Shown here: positions 10,620-20,928 of the stretch, in pieces
Position numbering within the stretch: position 1 is the first letter of the stretch
Layout: every line of letters starts with the position of its first letter
Source of the DNA: Gnetum montanum
Lineage: Eukaryota > Streptophyta > Gnetopsida > Gnetales > Gnetaceae
Assembly: GCA_015680685.1 (NCBI GenBank)
Contig: MNCI01003758.1
Span: forward strand, 620 to 37,991
Reading direction: 5' to 3'
Length of the DNA: 37,372 nt
The notes under the pieces: generated by a model
Told to the model about the DNA's origin: nothing
What the model saw: only the letters and a program-made list of their open reading frames with translations
Database searches by the model: none
Made by a program: the position numbers and the translations under genes

Positions 10620-12189
10620 TCATGTAGTTCCTAGTGGCGGTGGCTCCTCCATGGGTGCCTTTCCCTTATCTTATGCTCTAGGTCTTGGGACTTGATGGCG
10701 TTGAAGTATGGCTTGGAGTTTCTCCTCTTTGGTTTGGGGGTCATGCACTGTCCATGCTAATGTTCTGATGTTTGATGAAGTTGGCACCTCCCATGAATAG
10801 GGTAATTGCAGAGACATTTTGTTTGCCTTGACATACCAAGCCACAAATACCCATCGTTCCTCTTCGTAGGCTCCAGCTTTGTCTTTGTATTCTTGAAAGT
10901 CTACAAGCCATTGAGACAAGTCTATTGTGATACCTTTTTGTCCCTGGTAGCTTACTTTAATTACCTCAAGTATAGAATTTGCAACCTCCAATTTTTGCAA
11001 TATCTTCTTGCATTATGCAAATTCTATTTCATATTTGGTGTAGGTGGTGGCTACCTGTTGCTCAAGCTCTGTTCTCAGGCACCCTGCTGTTAACATGGCA
11101 AGGTTGGCATACCAAAGGTTTGCCAACTCCATGTATTCTGTAAGATCCTAGATCTACAGGTCCCGATTCTTAACTTCTGCCTAGTGGGCAAATGCATAAG
11201 TGTCCAATATGGCCCACCAGTCAGTGTGTTGAGCACTGATAGCGTTGATGTGTGCCTTGGCCATATGGATCCCCTTCTCAAAGATCTGTTTATACATCCC
11301 CACTTGGTCCCAGAAGTTCTCCTTTAGCTTTTCATGCCATTTAGCCTCATTTTGCCATGCACTTATTTCAATAGCCATCTTCTGGCGGATGGCGCGTACC
11401 TCCTCCATTGACAGGGTTCGATTCTCCTTGGCTAAACGGTTCATGTCTTGGTTGACCCGGATGAGTTGTTCTCATAACTGCTGAAAATGTTCTTTGAGAA
11501 CATTCTTTTGCTTTTCCACAGAGGTCAACCAAAGGTTGTCAGCAACAAGTTGCTTGTTTTCCTCTTGTAAGGCCTTGAGTGCCTTGGTATGCGCATGAAT
11601 TTGCGCTTGTGCTGTAGAGGCATCCTAAATAGCCTTCTCTTTTTCTTCTGCCACCTTCTTATCTTCTATCAGTAGACAACTAAGCAACATTTGGCCCTGT
11701 ATTTGGAAGATTTAATACTTTTGAAATGGCCTGAATAGATAAATTGACTGTCACACCACAAATGTTAACTGTGGTACCTTGTTCTTTGTTGTGCCAAAAT
11801 TGGTACGTTTCCCCTAAGTACCAGGCACCGCTTTTAGAGAGGATAGGCCATAATGAGGACCCTTTAAGATGGTCCCTAACAGCCTCTAGAGAAAACTCTA
11901 TGAAAGATTTAAAATTTAATTCCACAATCACCATAGTGAATGTGGACCTTTCATGGATAGCCTGAACACAATCCTGAGACAACGGGATATGTTGTCCCTA
12001 TTCAGGCGCTGCAGCAGCTCTTCCTTCTACCTACCTTGATTGTATAGGAGTAGGGTCCTCTTGGTGAATGCTAAATGATTATTCCTTCTACTCTACATGC
12101 TGTCCGGCAAGAACTTATCCTTCACCTCTCCTAGGTCGTTTGCTCCCACCTTGAGCAGGACCTTCCTGTTGTCTACGTTTCGAGGCCAT
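10620..12189 (-). pseudogene. ORFx of element B, with an internal deletion
   Basis: This copy starts at ATG 12189 and ends at TGA 10620, both collinear with element A. The first 82 codons align with A without a gap, and the 11982-11680 frame matches its conserved middle block (WYLGETYQFWHNKE is identical). A deletion of about 1.2 kb near 11690 removes the rest of the middle and the first coiled-coil part and shifts the frame. The coiled coil resumes at 11444-11181 and the tail at 11000-10671, ending PMEEPPPLGTT. Most stops unique to this copy stand where element A has glutamine. Confidence 0.7.
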
Positions 12190-12474
12190 CTGCAATCACA
12201 CAGGGCCAATCGTTAGTAAGGTTGTTTCTGAAGTTAGGTTATACCTTACTACTTGCCTTAATGAATTTATTTTATCATCGTGTGATGTTTCCCAAAAGAT
12301 TATAGTAGTGAGTCCTTTTTACTTAGGTGGTTTCCAAATTTTAGTTTCCCGATCTAACTAAGGGGATGAAATTATTTTTGGCACATTTATCCTTAATGTT
12401 ATAACTAATCATCCTTGATAATGTATTTTGGGTGATGAAAAATTTCAAAAATGTTATGCGCTATTCGGTGTGTG

Positions 12475-12712
12475 TCCCTCCCCCACAACTAAGCTGAAAA
12501 CTCTGGGTTTAAGTAGGTTTAGACAGAATGAAAATCGAAGGACCAGTGAGCAAGATATAGGTATGAAAGCAAGGGACGTGCAATCGCAAGTTGTAGAGAG
12601 AAATTTGAAAAAATCCCCCATGTGAATAGTTGAAAGTGATGGCAAGTGGTGTGGGGGGTCATGTATATATACGTTGTTGTGACATGATATCGCGGCCTAT
12701 CGATGTTAAGGC
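12475..12712 (-). promoter_or_regulatory. Internal promoter-like module of element B
   Basis: A TATATATA box (12664-12671) with GATATC just upstream on the minus strand (12685-12690) and a polypurine-like CCCCCACAACTAAG at about 12479-12492 lie at the positions corresponding to 5232-5312 and 5047-5060 of element A. The repeat cluster is shorter than in A. Confidence 0.4.
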
Positions 12713-13624
12713 CCAAGGGAATATACCAAATTTTAAGGATTTTTCTAAAATGAATGATGGAAACTAAGGATATGTGGACAAGTGTTAAAGGGTTCCAAGG
12801 TAATTTAGTTAGTTTTCAAGGCACAAATAATTATATGTGGGTGGAATTGATCGCTAAGGGCCTCGGGTGGTAAGGGAGAGAAAAAGGCCATGTGATGGTT
12901 CATAGGAACGTTGGAATTCGGAGGAATAGTAATAAGGAAAAGAATACCATTGAAACTATGTTGAGGGTAATAAATGGTATGTGGAAGATGTGTTATGAGT
13001 GCAAATTACAAAAATTATGCAAGTGGGTCCTCCCCAAAGCAGGTTCCAACCTATAATGCCCTACATAACTACACTTAAAAAGTGTCTGTGGGCACTCAAA
13101 GGGTTAAATGTAATCCACACTAGTTCCAAAAAACACATGCATGTAAGTATCACCGGACTGAGGTCGAAACTCTATGCTATACAAGACACAAGCTACAATT
13201 ACATGAACAGCGAGATGAGATGAACTATAGAAGGGATTGTAGAGATTGGGACATGAGGTAACTAACCCATGGCACAATGAATCCTGCGTGCAAAGCATGA
13301 TTAATGTGTCATTAACCCATCGTTCCAAGATCAGGACCAAGTCCATTCCTTTGATCAGTGACACCACATTGTTTCATCCCATGATGAGTGACTATGAGGG
13401 TACCATAACAACAAGGCGTACAATCACTTGACATTTTGTTCAAGGGAGGAGTGATTTTTGCTTTGTGGCACTTTCTTTGTTTTTTTCTCTCTCTTTTCTT
13501 TTCTTTGATTGCTAAATCTAGAGAAGCCACCAACCTTCAGGCATGGGTGCATGTCTTTCCAATGGAACCCCCTAGAATAGCATTGGATTTTTGAGTGCCT
13601 TTTGATTACTCTTACTCCCATTTT
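12713..13624 (-). other. Spacer between ORFx module and gag in element B
   Basis: The stretch is collinear with 5340-6245 of element A, with a pyrimidine-rich run at about 13470-13505. No gene recognised. It ends at the assembly gap. Confidence 0.5.
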
Positions 13625-14149
13625 NNNNNNNNNNNNNNNNNNNNNNNNNNNNNNNNNNNNNNNNNNNNNNNNNNNNNNNNNNNNNNNNNNNNNNNNNNNN
13701 NNNNNNNNNNNNNNNNNNNNNNNNNNNNNNNNNNNNNNNNNNNNNNNNNNNNNNNNNNNNNNNNNNNNNNNNNNNNNNNNNNNNNNNNNNNNNNNNNNNN
13801 NNNNNNNNNNNNNNNNNNNNNNNNNNNNNNNNNNNNNNNNNNNNNNNNNNNNNNNNNNNNNNNNNNNNNNNNNNNNNNNNNNNNNNNNNNNNNNNNNNNN
13901 NNNNNNNNNNNNNNNNNNNNNNNNNNNNNNNNNNNNNNNNNNNNNNNNNNNNNNNNNNNNNNNNNNNNNNNNNNNNNNNNNNNNNNNNNNNNNNNNNNNN
14001 NNNNNNNNNNNNNNNNNNNNNNNNNNNNNNNNNNNNNNNNNNNNNNNNNNNNNNNNNNNNNNNNNNNNNNNNNNNNNNNNNNNNNNNNNNNNNNNNNNNN
14101 NNNNNNNNNNNNNNNNNNNNNNNNNNNNNNNNNNNNNNNNNNNNNNNNN
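13625..14149. other. Assembly gap
   Basis: 525 Ns. The corresponding interval in element A is about 6245-7000, which holds the gag C-terminus and an A-rich stretch. Confidence 0.95.
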
Positions 14150-15632
14150 CTCTCCATGGCTGTATTCATTGGGCCATATAGTTGTTGGAGTGTTAATTGG
14201 TGGCCTTGATGAGGTGACATGAGGTGTTGGGTTCGAAGGGAAGGATGTACCACAGTGTTGGACTTGTGCTGACTCGGAGAATGCAATGGCCTTGCAACTG
14301 TGTTGTCCCTTCCTACGGTCAAGTCTAAACAAGGGACGCTTTCAATGTTGAGTAGGCCTCTCATTGCTACTGGCAATAGTAGCACAAGTAATGTTTGTGG
14401 ATTGCTGATGTGGTGCAAACACTCTAGGAATAGTTGGTGGTGATGTGGAAGGAGGGAAAGGATGAGAATGTTGAGATTTCGGAGAAGTGTAAGGTACACA
14501 AGGCGATGGTTGTGTTGAGAACATGGGCTGATAGTATTGAGGTGAATGATAATGTGGCGAGATAGAGTATGTTGACCCAATTGGGGAAACAGGATATTGA
14601 ACTAGATAAGCATTTAGATTCGGATGATACGAAGGGTCTCTCCAATTTAGGGGTGGCTTCCCCCACGATTGGGATTGTTGCCACTATCTCTGTACAAACT
14701 CTAGGTGTAACATGCTTCCCCAATGCTCATATAAATGTAACAAGATTGGGCATTGGCCCTTGGGGTGATCATACAAGAAAATGTTGCACTCATACATATG
14801 ATTGGCAGTTGAGCCCTTATCTTCCTTATCCCTTCTTTCCGATTGTCTAATGATACTTTGTCCTGCTTCTCGGGTTGTCAAAACTCTATCTCTAATAATA
14901 TCAATATATTCTCCACACTTTTTATGCATCCATTCCAACATCTTATTAATCTTTGCCTCAACTTTCTCTAATGATTGTTGTACTGGCAAAGATGGTTTTT
15001 CCTCCTTGAGATAGGTTGATTTCTCCTTTTTGTGATTATGGACCTCTATTAAGTTGAGACTTTGGTCCCATTGATGTTTTTCAACACTCTCCCATCTATC
15101 CATTTCTCCTTCTTTTGCTACCCTAGGGTCTCTCTTATTTCATCACGAAGCCCATCAATGATATGGCACATTAGCCTTTCCTCAGAGAACTCATGGCCTG
15201 GACAGTTTTTTAACAGTGCATAATATCTTTCTAAGGCCATGTTCAAGGGTTCATGTTGTGCTTGTTTCCACTCTTGGATCTGTTTCTCCAAGGCTGACAC
15301 TCTTGCGTAGGTTTGATATTTTTCGTTAAATATTTTTACCATTGTTGGCCAACGTTGTATTAAATTTGGTTTTAACGATCTATACCATACTTTTTCTTGG
15401 CCAACGAGTGTCATAAGAAAGAGCTTAATTTTTTCTCAACCATTATCAATGTTGTTCCATGCACAGGCATCATAGAAGGCTTGTAAATGTTGTTGCAGAT
15501 CTAAGTCATAGCCTCTTGAGAAATTGGGAAAGTTGTTTAAATCGAGCTTGGGTAGATGGCTCTCTTACGATGCCTACGGGAGATTCGAACAACCTCTTGT
15601 ATTTGCGTTAGGCTTGTAGTGGCCAATAGGGA
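14150..15632 (-). pseudogene. gag: gag of element B, C-terminus lost in the gap
   Basis: The gag core at 15600-15118 contains DLDLQQHLQAFYDACAW, LVGQEKVWYRSLKPN, FNEKYQTYARVSALE and ALERYYALLKNCPGHEF, typical of the retrotransposon gag capsid domain. A K- and E-rich segment follows (15103-14684), then a proline/serine-rich region at 14580-14330 with PFPPSTSPPTIPRVF. No CCHC knuckle is seen before the gap. Several frameshifts and stops are present. It keeps W in QEWKQAQ, where element A has a stop. Confidence 0.75.
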
Positions 15633-15721
15633 TTCANTAATTATTTCTTCCTAAAAGATATATCATTAATTCTTTTACAATGACCTTTTATGATATAACT
15701 AATCTAGATAACTAGCACTGT

Positions 15722-15738
15722 CTATGGCAACGGTGCCA
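15722..15738 (-). other. Primer binding site of element B, tRNA-Asp type
   Basis: CTATGGCAACGGTGCCA on the plus strand matches the tRNA-Asp 3' end at 13 of 17 positions, including GGCAACGG, and lies one base from the LTR. Confidence 0.7.
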
Positions 15739-15739
15739 A

Positions 15740-16548
15740 TGATGAGTGGTGAGGTACCCCTACACTCAACCATACGAATACGAGCATTTCACGCACGATC
15801 CAGTTGAACTTCGTAGACGGACTAGTTTTGGTATCTAGATAGTTATTCGTAGGTCACAGTTCGCTATCTTCCCACTTGGACTAGTATTAACTTTTTCACG
15901 TATGGTTTAGTCCAGAGTGAGGTGTATGATGTGTTCCTACACTAATGCTACTCCTGAGTATGATGGGAAATAAGATTAACTAAGCTAAGAGAGAGAGGGT
16001 AAGAGAGAATCTAACTAGCCTAAGTGCAATGAGCATCCGTTCCTTAATCATCCGTACACATCTTGGACCTCGTGAACAACTACCACTGGGATTACCAAGC
16101 ACAGGCCTAAGTACGCTACTGGGTTACCAAGCAGTCACACTTAAATGCTTGTGATTAAGTCGTACTCATTCTATGTTTAAAAGGAGATAAGGGTAGAGAG
16201 ATATTAACTAAGAAAGAAATAAATAACAATAACAATGACAATTAAATAAATAATTAAGCTAAGTGAATGCTGTAATGATGAAGTAATCTTGATCTTTATT
16301 ACCGGTCATGTGCATGTCCAAGTACGTCACACTCGAATAAGGATTCCATACAATTACAATAACCACACTGCAGGCATGCACTGGGAGGAAAGGATTGAGA
16401 GAGGAACTACTTAAACTTAACACTAAAACTTCAAAAATTTCCTACCAGATCTGTCTACCTCTTATTTATAGATGAGGAGATAGGCTACGATATCGTGTAC
16501 ATGATATCACGTATGTGATATCGTGGCCAACAAAATGATAACTCATCA
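15740..16548 (-). repeat. 5' LTR of element B
   Basis: The LTR is 809 bp, ends TGATGAGT and ACTCATCA. The TATA box is at 16463-16470 on the minus strand, with GATATC motifs downstream on the plus strand at 16487-16523. It is followed by the target duplication GTATT. Confidence 0.85.
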
Positions 16549-16553
16549 GTATT
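16549..16553. repeat. Target site duplication of element B, right copy
   Basis: GTATT, identical to 9853-9857. Confidence 0.85.
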
Positions 16554-17371
16554 CCAATACTTAACCATGCAAGTCATGAGTGTTCATGTGTGACTTGATT
16601 ATAATTTGTAGATGGACAGTGTAAGTATACTAGTAGTTGATGTTTAATTTGTAATTGTTGTCTTCTCATGTAGAGTTAGTGAGGTTTAAGTCGTATGGTT
16701 TAACTATTAGTGAGGTATATGAAATATTGATGTTGTTCAGCTTAAATTATGCTAAGTGCAAACATGGTAAAATGATTGTAAATTCTATGTGTAAGTGAAA
16801 TGAAAATATAGAGCTATTATATCCTATTGGCAATAGTAACCATTCCTGGTTTGTTGTACACATCTTGGGTTAATGTAACCATTACTAGAATTACCAAGTA
16901 ATCTCACTATTGAGCAAATCACTGGGTTACCAAACAATTATACTATCCACTCAAAATCAATCATAGTTATACCACCTTACTAAGAGACATTTGAATGTAA
17001 AAGAGCTTAGAAAACATAAATGACTTAATAAAAGTAAACATCATAAAAAGTAAAATTAAGCTAAGTGAGATGCTACGATGATGAAAAACAATCTCGATCG
17101 TTATTTTTGTTCATGAATTTCATCTAGGAACAATTTATTTGAATAAAGATTCTATACAATTTTTGTTCACCACACTACAAACATCCACTCTAATTCTAAC
17201 TCTAAGTCATGAAAACAAACTACAAAAATTCTACTAAGTGTTACCGAAAGTGTTTTTTTGATGCGACTATGGGTTGGTATTTATAGGCATGACCAAGGCC
17301 CACTAGATCATATCTACGATGATGTATGCATAGCTATGATATTGTAGCTATATGACAAAAGGGTTTTATCA
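16554..17371 (-). repeat. Older, diverged LTR split by element B
   Basis: Starting CCAATACTTAACCATGC, the sequence tracks the family LTR throughout (for example GTTGTCTTCTCAT..., TCGTATGGTTTA, the GTTTATAGGCATGACC promoter area) but with much higher divergence. It ends GGGTTTTATCA. With the 19 bases at 9839-9857 it makes about 837 bp. No polypurine tract follows and no tRNA-Asp primer site precedes, so it looks like a solo or orphan LTR. Confidence 0.65.
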
Positions 17372-17624
17372 ATTAGCAACCCTAAGTTACATGTTCAATA
17401 GTTATAAATTTTATAAGAAAAATAAGAATCCTAAAGCTGGTCTAATAAATCAAGGGTAACACCTCTTTGTATGAGTACAAATAAAATTGACTACTTCATC
17501 ATATGTATTATGTCACAAATTTGTAAATACTTTAACTAGAGAATAATTTTAGGTATTTAGCATTATCTCCAAGCCTTGGGGCTGGCGAAGCAAGTTACTT
17601 TATAGCAACGAAGCAAACTTGCTT
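17372..17624 (+). other. AT-rich sequence, possible SINE continuation
   Basis: It begins ATTAGCAAC, the same nine bases found at 9841-9849, then a box B-like stretch. An inverted repeat (GAAGCAAGTT ... AACTTGCTTC) lies at about 17587-17626. Nothing else recognised. Confidence 0.3.
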
Positions 17625-18385
17625 CTAATATGGAAAAGTAGCAATATGCTCTAGAATCAAAACGCTTAAAAATTAACAAAAGGTAGAGCAGTATGTGGAA
17701 TGTAGATTTAGTGAAACTATAAATAGTAATGGAATAGAAGTAATAATTCAAGGGTAAAAAAGTCTCTCATTGCAAAAAATTTCACTACCTAGTATCAATG
17801 TTCCAATTAAATAGTAAAATTAACAAGCTTGCAAGAAATAGGATTAAGGTAGGGTGGTTCAATTGGATACAGGCTAGAGGTGTTGTAGATGATAAATCAA
17901 CCCTAGTAAAACTAAATAAAAAAATTTGTAAAACAATGATCATGCTTGTTTAGCCAACCTCAATTTGTTAGGATAAGGCTAGGATGATGATGATGAAAAA
18001 TCATGCTTGTTATTTTATATAGTGCTAAATGTTAGGCTGTAAAAATTTGACATAAACAATAAATAATCTGGCAAAAATGCAAATGATTAGATTCATGTTG
18101 AATGTTGCAAGAAAGATAAATTGTACAATTTAAAATTAGAGGAAGACTTGGAGTAGCTTGTATCATAGATAAGCTACAAGAATAACATCCTAGATAGCTT
18201 GGTCATGTTCAACAAAGATTAGATAATAAGCCTCTCAAAAAAATTCTTATCATATCATAATACTAGGGAGGAAGATTGAAAAAAATATGAGAAAAATAAT
18301 TAAAAATGATATGAAAATTGGTAGATAGATACATTTTTAGCTTTTATAGAGGTAAATGATAAAAGAAAACTCATGTAGTTTGAAA
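17625..18385 (+). mobile_element. RTE-type LINE remnant, 3' part of reverse transcriptase
   Basis: The sequence is parallel to the second remnant at 29590-30535. Shared blocks include WR/ALE-type (GCTCTAGAATCAAAACGCTTAAAAATT), the tract around AGTGCTAAATGTTAGGC, GGAAGACTTGGAG, and AACTCATGTAGTT near the end. In plant RTE elements this is the C-terminal third of the RT protein. Stops and shifts are dense, so only scattered segments translate sensibly. It is interrupted by a small insertion at 17939-18011. Confidence 0.65.
17939..18011 (+). mobile_element. 49-bp RTE 3' tail with 12-bp target duplication
   Basis: ATCATGCTTGTT occurs at 17939-17950 and at 18000-18011. Between them are 49 bases containing AACCTCAATTTGTTAGGATAAGG and ending in GATGATGATGATG plus a short A run. 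That is the characteristic 3' end of plant RTE LINEs with a trinucleotide tail. It is a very strongly 5'-truncated insertion inside an older RTE copy. Confidence 0.75.
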
Positions 18386-18404
18386 CACCACAAAAATTTG
18401 GGCT

Positions 18405-18800
18405 ACTGCTTCTCGACTACAAATTTGGCTAAGTGTCAGAATGGTGACACTTTTTGCAAATTTTTCTAAGTGTTGAGACTACACTCTCCACTACACCAGA
18501 GTGTAGTCAACACAGTTGAAAGCATAGTCAACTCAAACTACCAAATTTGCAAAATTTTTCTAAGTGTTGAGACTACACTCTCCACTACCGAGAATACACT
18601 CTATAGCATAATCAACATAGTCAACACACAATAGCTAGTTTTGCAAGATTTTTTCTAAGTTTTAGAATGATGAAACTTGTTATAAAATTTTTCTAAGTGT
18701 TGAGACTACACTCTCCACTATTAGGATTACACTCTAGAGTGTAGTCAGCATGAAAACACCAGTTTTGACATATTTTTTCTAACTATCAGGCCTATGCTCT
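18405..18800 (+). repeat. Degenerate tandem repeat with palindromic AGTGTAGTC cores
   Basis: A TTTTTCTAAGTGTTGAGAC block followed by TACACTCTCCACTA recurs at 18461, 18555 and 18688, with weaker copies at about 18415, 18649 and 18773. Spacings are about 46, 94, 94, 39 and 85 bp, suggesting a unit of about 45 bp and a dimer of about 90 bp. GACTACACTC and GAGTGTAGTC arms face each other within units. Confidence 0.65.
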
Positions 18801-19756
18801 AAAGTGTAGTTGGGGTCAAGCATAGTTGGGCTTAGCGTAGACCCTATCAGAGCACTGCAAAGCTTGACACCATAAATTGTAGTTGAGGCCAGCATAGTCC
18901 CAACTACCCCTCTATCACATGGTGCCTAATTTGCATTTTTCGACAATCCTAACCCGATAAATATCCTCGCCTTGGGCTTTTTCAATGGGGAGAGGGTAAA
19001 TTTTAAATAATTGGCATTTCTCAAGTTTGGCATTTTGCATTTAGACGAATGAGACCCAAAGGCATACTAGTGACCCAGAGAGGCAAAGTTGTAAACCACA
19101 GTCCACTGCAGCCCCCCTACAACTCGACCAAGCATCATAGCCCACGGTACACACGTACCCCTACAAAACACCACATGATACACTATGGCAGCCAACCTAG
19201 CAAGCACAGACACCACAACAAGCACCAAACCTCATGGCCTGACACCACTGAGACTGTGACTATGGTTCCACTATGCCTATTGTATACTGTGTACCTTTTG
19301 AACCCCTTTTGGAGCTAACTACGCTCCCATTAGGGGTGGTGTTCCATTTCTCTCTCCCATTTCTTACATTTTTTAGCATTTCTCTTGCATTTCTTACACG
19401 TTGTCACGTTGTAGTACGCTTAGGCAGTAGTCTCCACAAGTTGGCACCCTCGTTTTAGTTGAAACCCTTAACTACGCTCGCCCCCATTTCGTGAATATGC
19501 TCTGCACTTTGCATCACGAACAATGATCAACACTTAGCATTGTTTGCACTTGTTTGCATTCACACTTCAACTAACCACACCACTCACCGATCACACCCAC
19601 TGCCACAACTGTGATCGACAAAGTCCTTGTTTGATCAACAAGACTGTTTAGGGAATCCCATCTCCACCTCTAGCAAGCCCCTGGATGGACGTAGGGTTAG
19701 GCTGTGCACCTACGAACCCCCTCGGTGTTCCAGCTGATGACATTTTCGGTCACTAC
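18801..19756 (+). other. Unassigned, less AT-rich sequence
   Basis: Frames such as 19049-19318 are rich in H, T and P and look like chance frames. The stretch begins as a fading continuation of the tandem repeat, and its ends are not defined. I see no coding motif, primer site or clear LTR boundary. Confidence 0.4.
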
Positions 19757-19808
19757 ATAGTTGATTTAATATTATTGGGATAAGGGTAGCATGATAATGA
19801 TGATGATC
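19757..19808 (+). mobile_element. Second short RTE 3' tail
   Basis: TATTATTGGGATAAGGGTAGCATGATAATGATGATGATCA resembles the conserved RTE 3' end with its trinucleotide tail. No upstream RTE sequence is seen, and I could not find a clear target duplication. Confidence 0.4.
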
Positions 19809-20400
19809 ATTAGAGAAATTAGGAAGGTGATGGAAGATGTTGGAATAGTACTAAAATTAATGTTAGATTGGGAATTATAAAATTTACGTACTAGAGTTCT
19901 TTCACTTAAGGGTTTCATAGAATAAAAATAAACTTTTGCACAATTTTGAAAGTATGCAAAGTTATGCCTATAGGTTTCTACTAAATTTGATATGATGAGC
20001 ATCCAACCCATAGAAGAACTTAAAGTAGATAGCTTGTGAGTATCAAAATTTAAGAGCAAAGACAATTACTTCATAAATTGATAAATACTTTATATTAAGT
20101 AAGACAAATGATAAATAGGCAATAGGAAGTTGTAAATTAAAGAAAAATTATAAAAGGAATTTTGATATTGGTCTAATAGATCCAAGGAATCTCAATTGAT
20201 GTAAATGAAAATTTCTATTTCTATTTCATAAATAAATAATTATGTAAATATTTAATCATAAGATTAAGACCTAGAGAAACTATGATATGGTTTTCCACAA
20301 TAAGACTCTTACTATTGGCACATTTTGACGATTTAATGGAACAAGCTTGCATGATGAAGTTGGTTAAGGGAAAAGAGTGGGTTATAACTAGAACATGTCT
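19809..20400 (+). other. AT-rich sequence without a recognised gene
   Basis: A minus-strand frame at 20065-19772 is open but matches nothing I can name with confidence. A plus-strand frame from 20282 runs into the citrate synthase fragment, but its first 40 residues do not resemble that family. Confidence 0.3.
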
Positions 20401-20688
20401 TTGCCTAAAGAAATTAGCTGAGAGGAGTACATTTACTGAAGTAACTTATCTTTTGATGTATGGGTATCTTCCATCAGCAGCTTAGTTAAAAGATTGAGAA
20501 TTTGCTATATTTTGGCATTTTTCTTTAGCAAAAGGATTACTGAGTTTTACACAAGGAATGCGACATGATGCTAATCCCATGGGTATGCTAGCAAGAGGAA
20601 TTAGTGCTCTCTCTACATATCATCCAAATGGCAACCCAGCATTGAGGGGCCTAGATATTTATAATTCAAAGGCAAGGGAATGATTCAG
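20401..20688 (+). pseudogene. Citrate synthase fragment, peroxisomal type
   Basis: Citrate synthase joins acetyl-CoA and oxaloacetate; the plant peroxisomal form works in fatty-acid breakdown. The translation runs KKLAERSTFTEVTYLLMYG, LPS, then GLLSFTQGMRHDANPMGML and ISALSTYHPNGNPALRGLDIY. It follows the family closely, where LAERS, LLMYGxLP, DAHPMG and NPALRGQD are standard. About 90 of the roughly 500 residues are present, from the N-terminal half; no catalytic histidine or aspartate is covered. Stops occur at SAA*LKD*EF, the second where the family has W (TGG to TGA). No flanking citrate synthase sequence is seen. It may be an isolated exon or a captured piece. Confidence 0.8.
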
Positions 20689-20928
20689 AGTGTTTCAGCT
20701 CTAAGTGTGTTATATGAGTTTCTTAGTTAGTCTTAACTTATTACATCCTAATAGATATAAACACTTTTAATCTATTTTGGTCCCTTGAATTTCTGGTCTA
20801 GCCTCTTGATATTCCTTGCCAACAAGTTCACAATCCTTTACAAAATTTTGTGATACTTTTCTGTTTGGCATTCTTGGTGTAAATTTGTTGCTTATTTCAG
20901 GATTTTTGGAGGCTTTTGTAAAGCATCT
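20689..20928 (+). other. AT-rich stretch between two gene fragments
   Basis: A T-rich tract ending TTGCTTATTTCAG at about 20888-20900 resembles a plant 3' splice site, just upstream of the expansin-like start. No donor site is assigned. Confidence 0.3.

Larger units (their letters stand above)
9858..16548 (-). mobile_element. Element B: second copy of the gag plus ORFx LTR family
   Basis: Element B is complete by structure: LTRs at both ends, flanking GTATT duplications, polypurine tract, ORFx remnant, internal TATA module, gag and tRNA-Asp primer site, in the same order and strand as in element A. Its LTRs differ visibly from each other, largely by transitions, so the insertion is not recent. 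It carries a 525-base assembly gap (13625-14149) and two single Ns at 10238 and 15637 at places where homologous sequence is missing. As in A, no pol gene is seen, though the gap could hide up to its length. Confidence 0.85.

Noticed and set aside
13424-14580. Long frames of 204-322 codons
   Set aside because: They are open only because they run through the 525-base N gap.
18405-18800. CRISPR-like array
   Set aside because: Spacing is irregular, units are degenerate and the rest of the window is plant nuclear DNA.
19049-19318. Plus-strand frame rich in H, T and P
   Set aside because: Composition reflects CCA/CAC-rich DNA; no domain or conserved neighbour.
19772-20065. Minus-strand frame of 97 codons beginning with an FDTHKL-like run
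   Set aside because: I considered a mitochondrial DUF1640-type protein, but the likeness is limited to a few residues.
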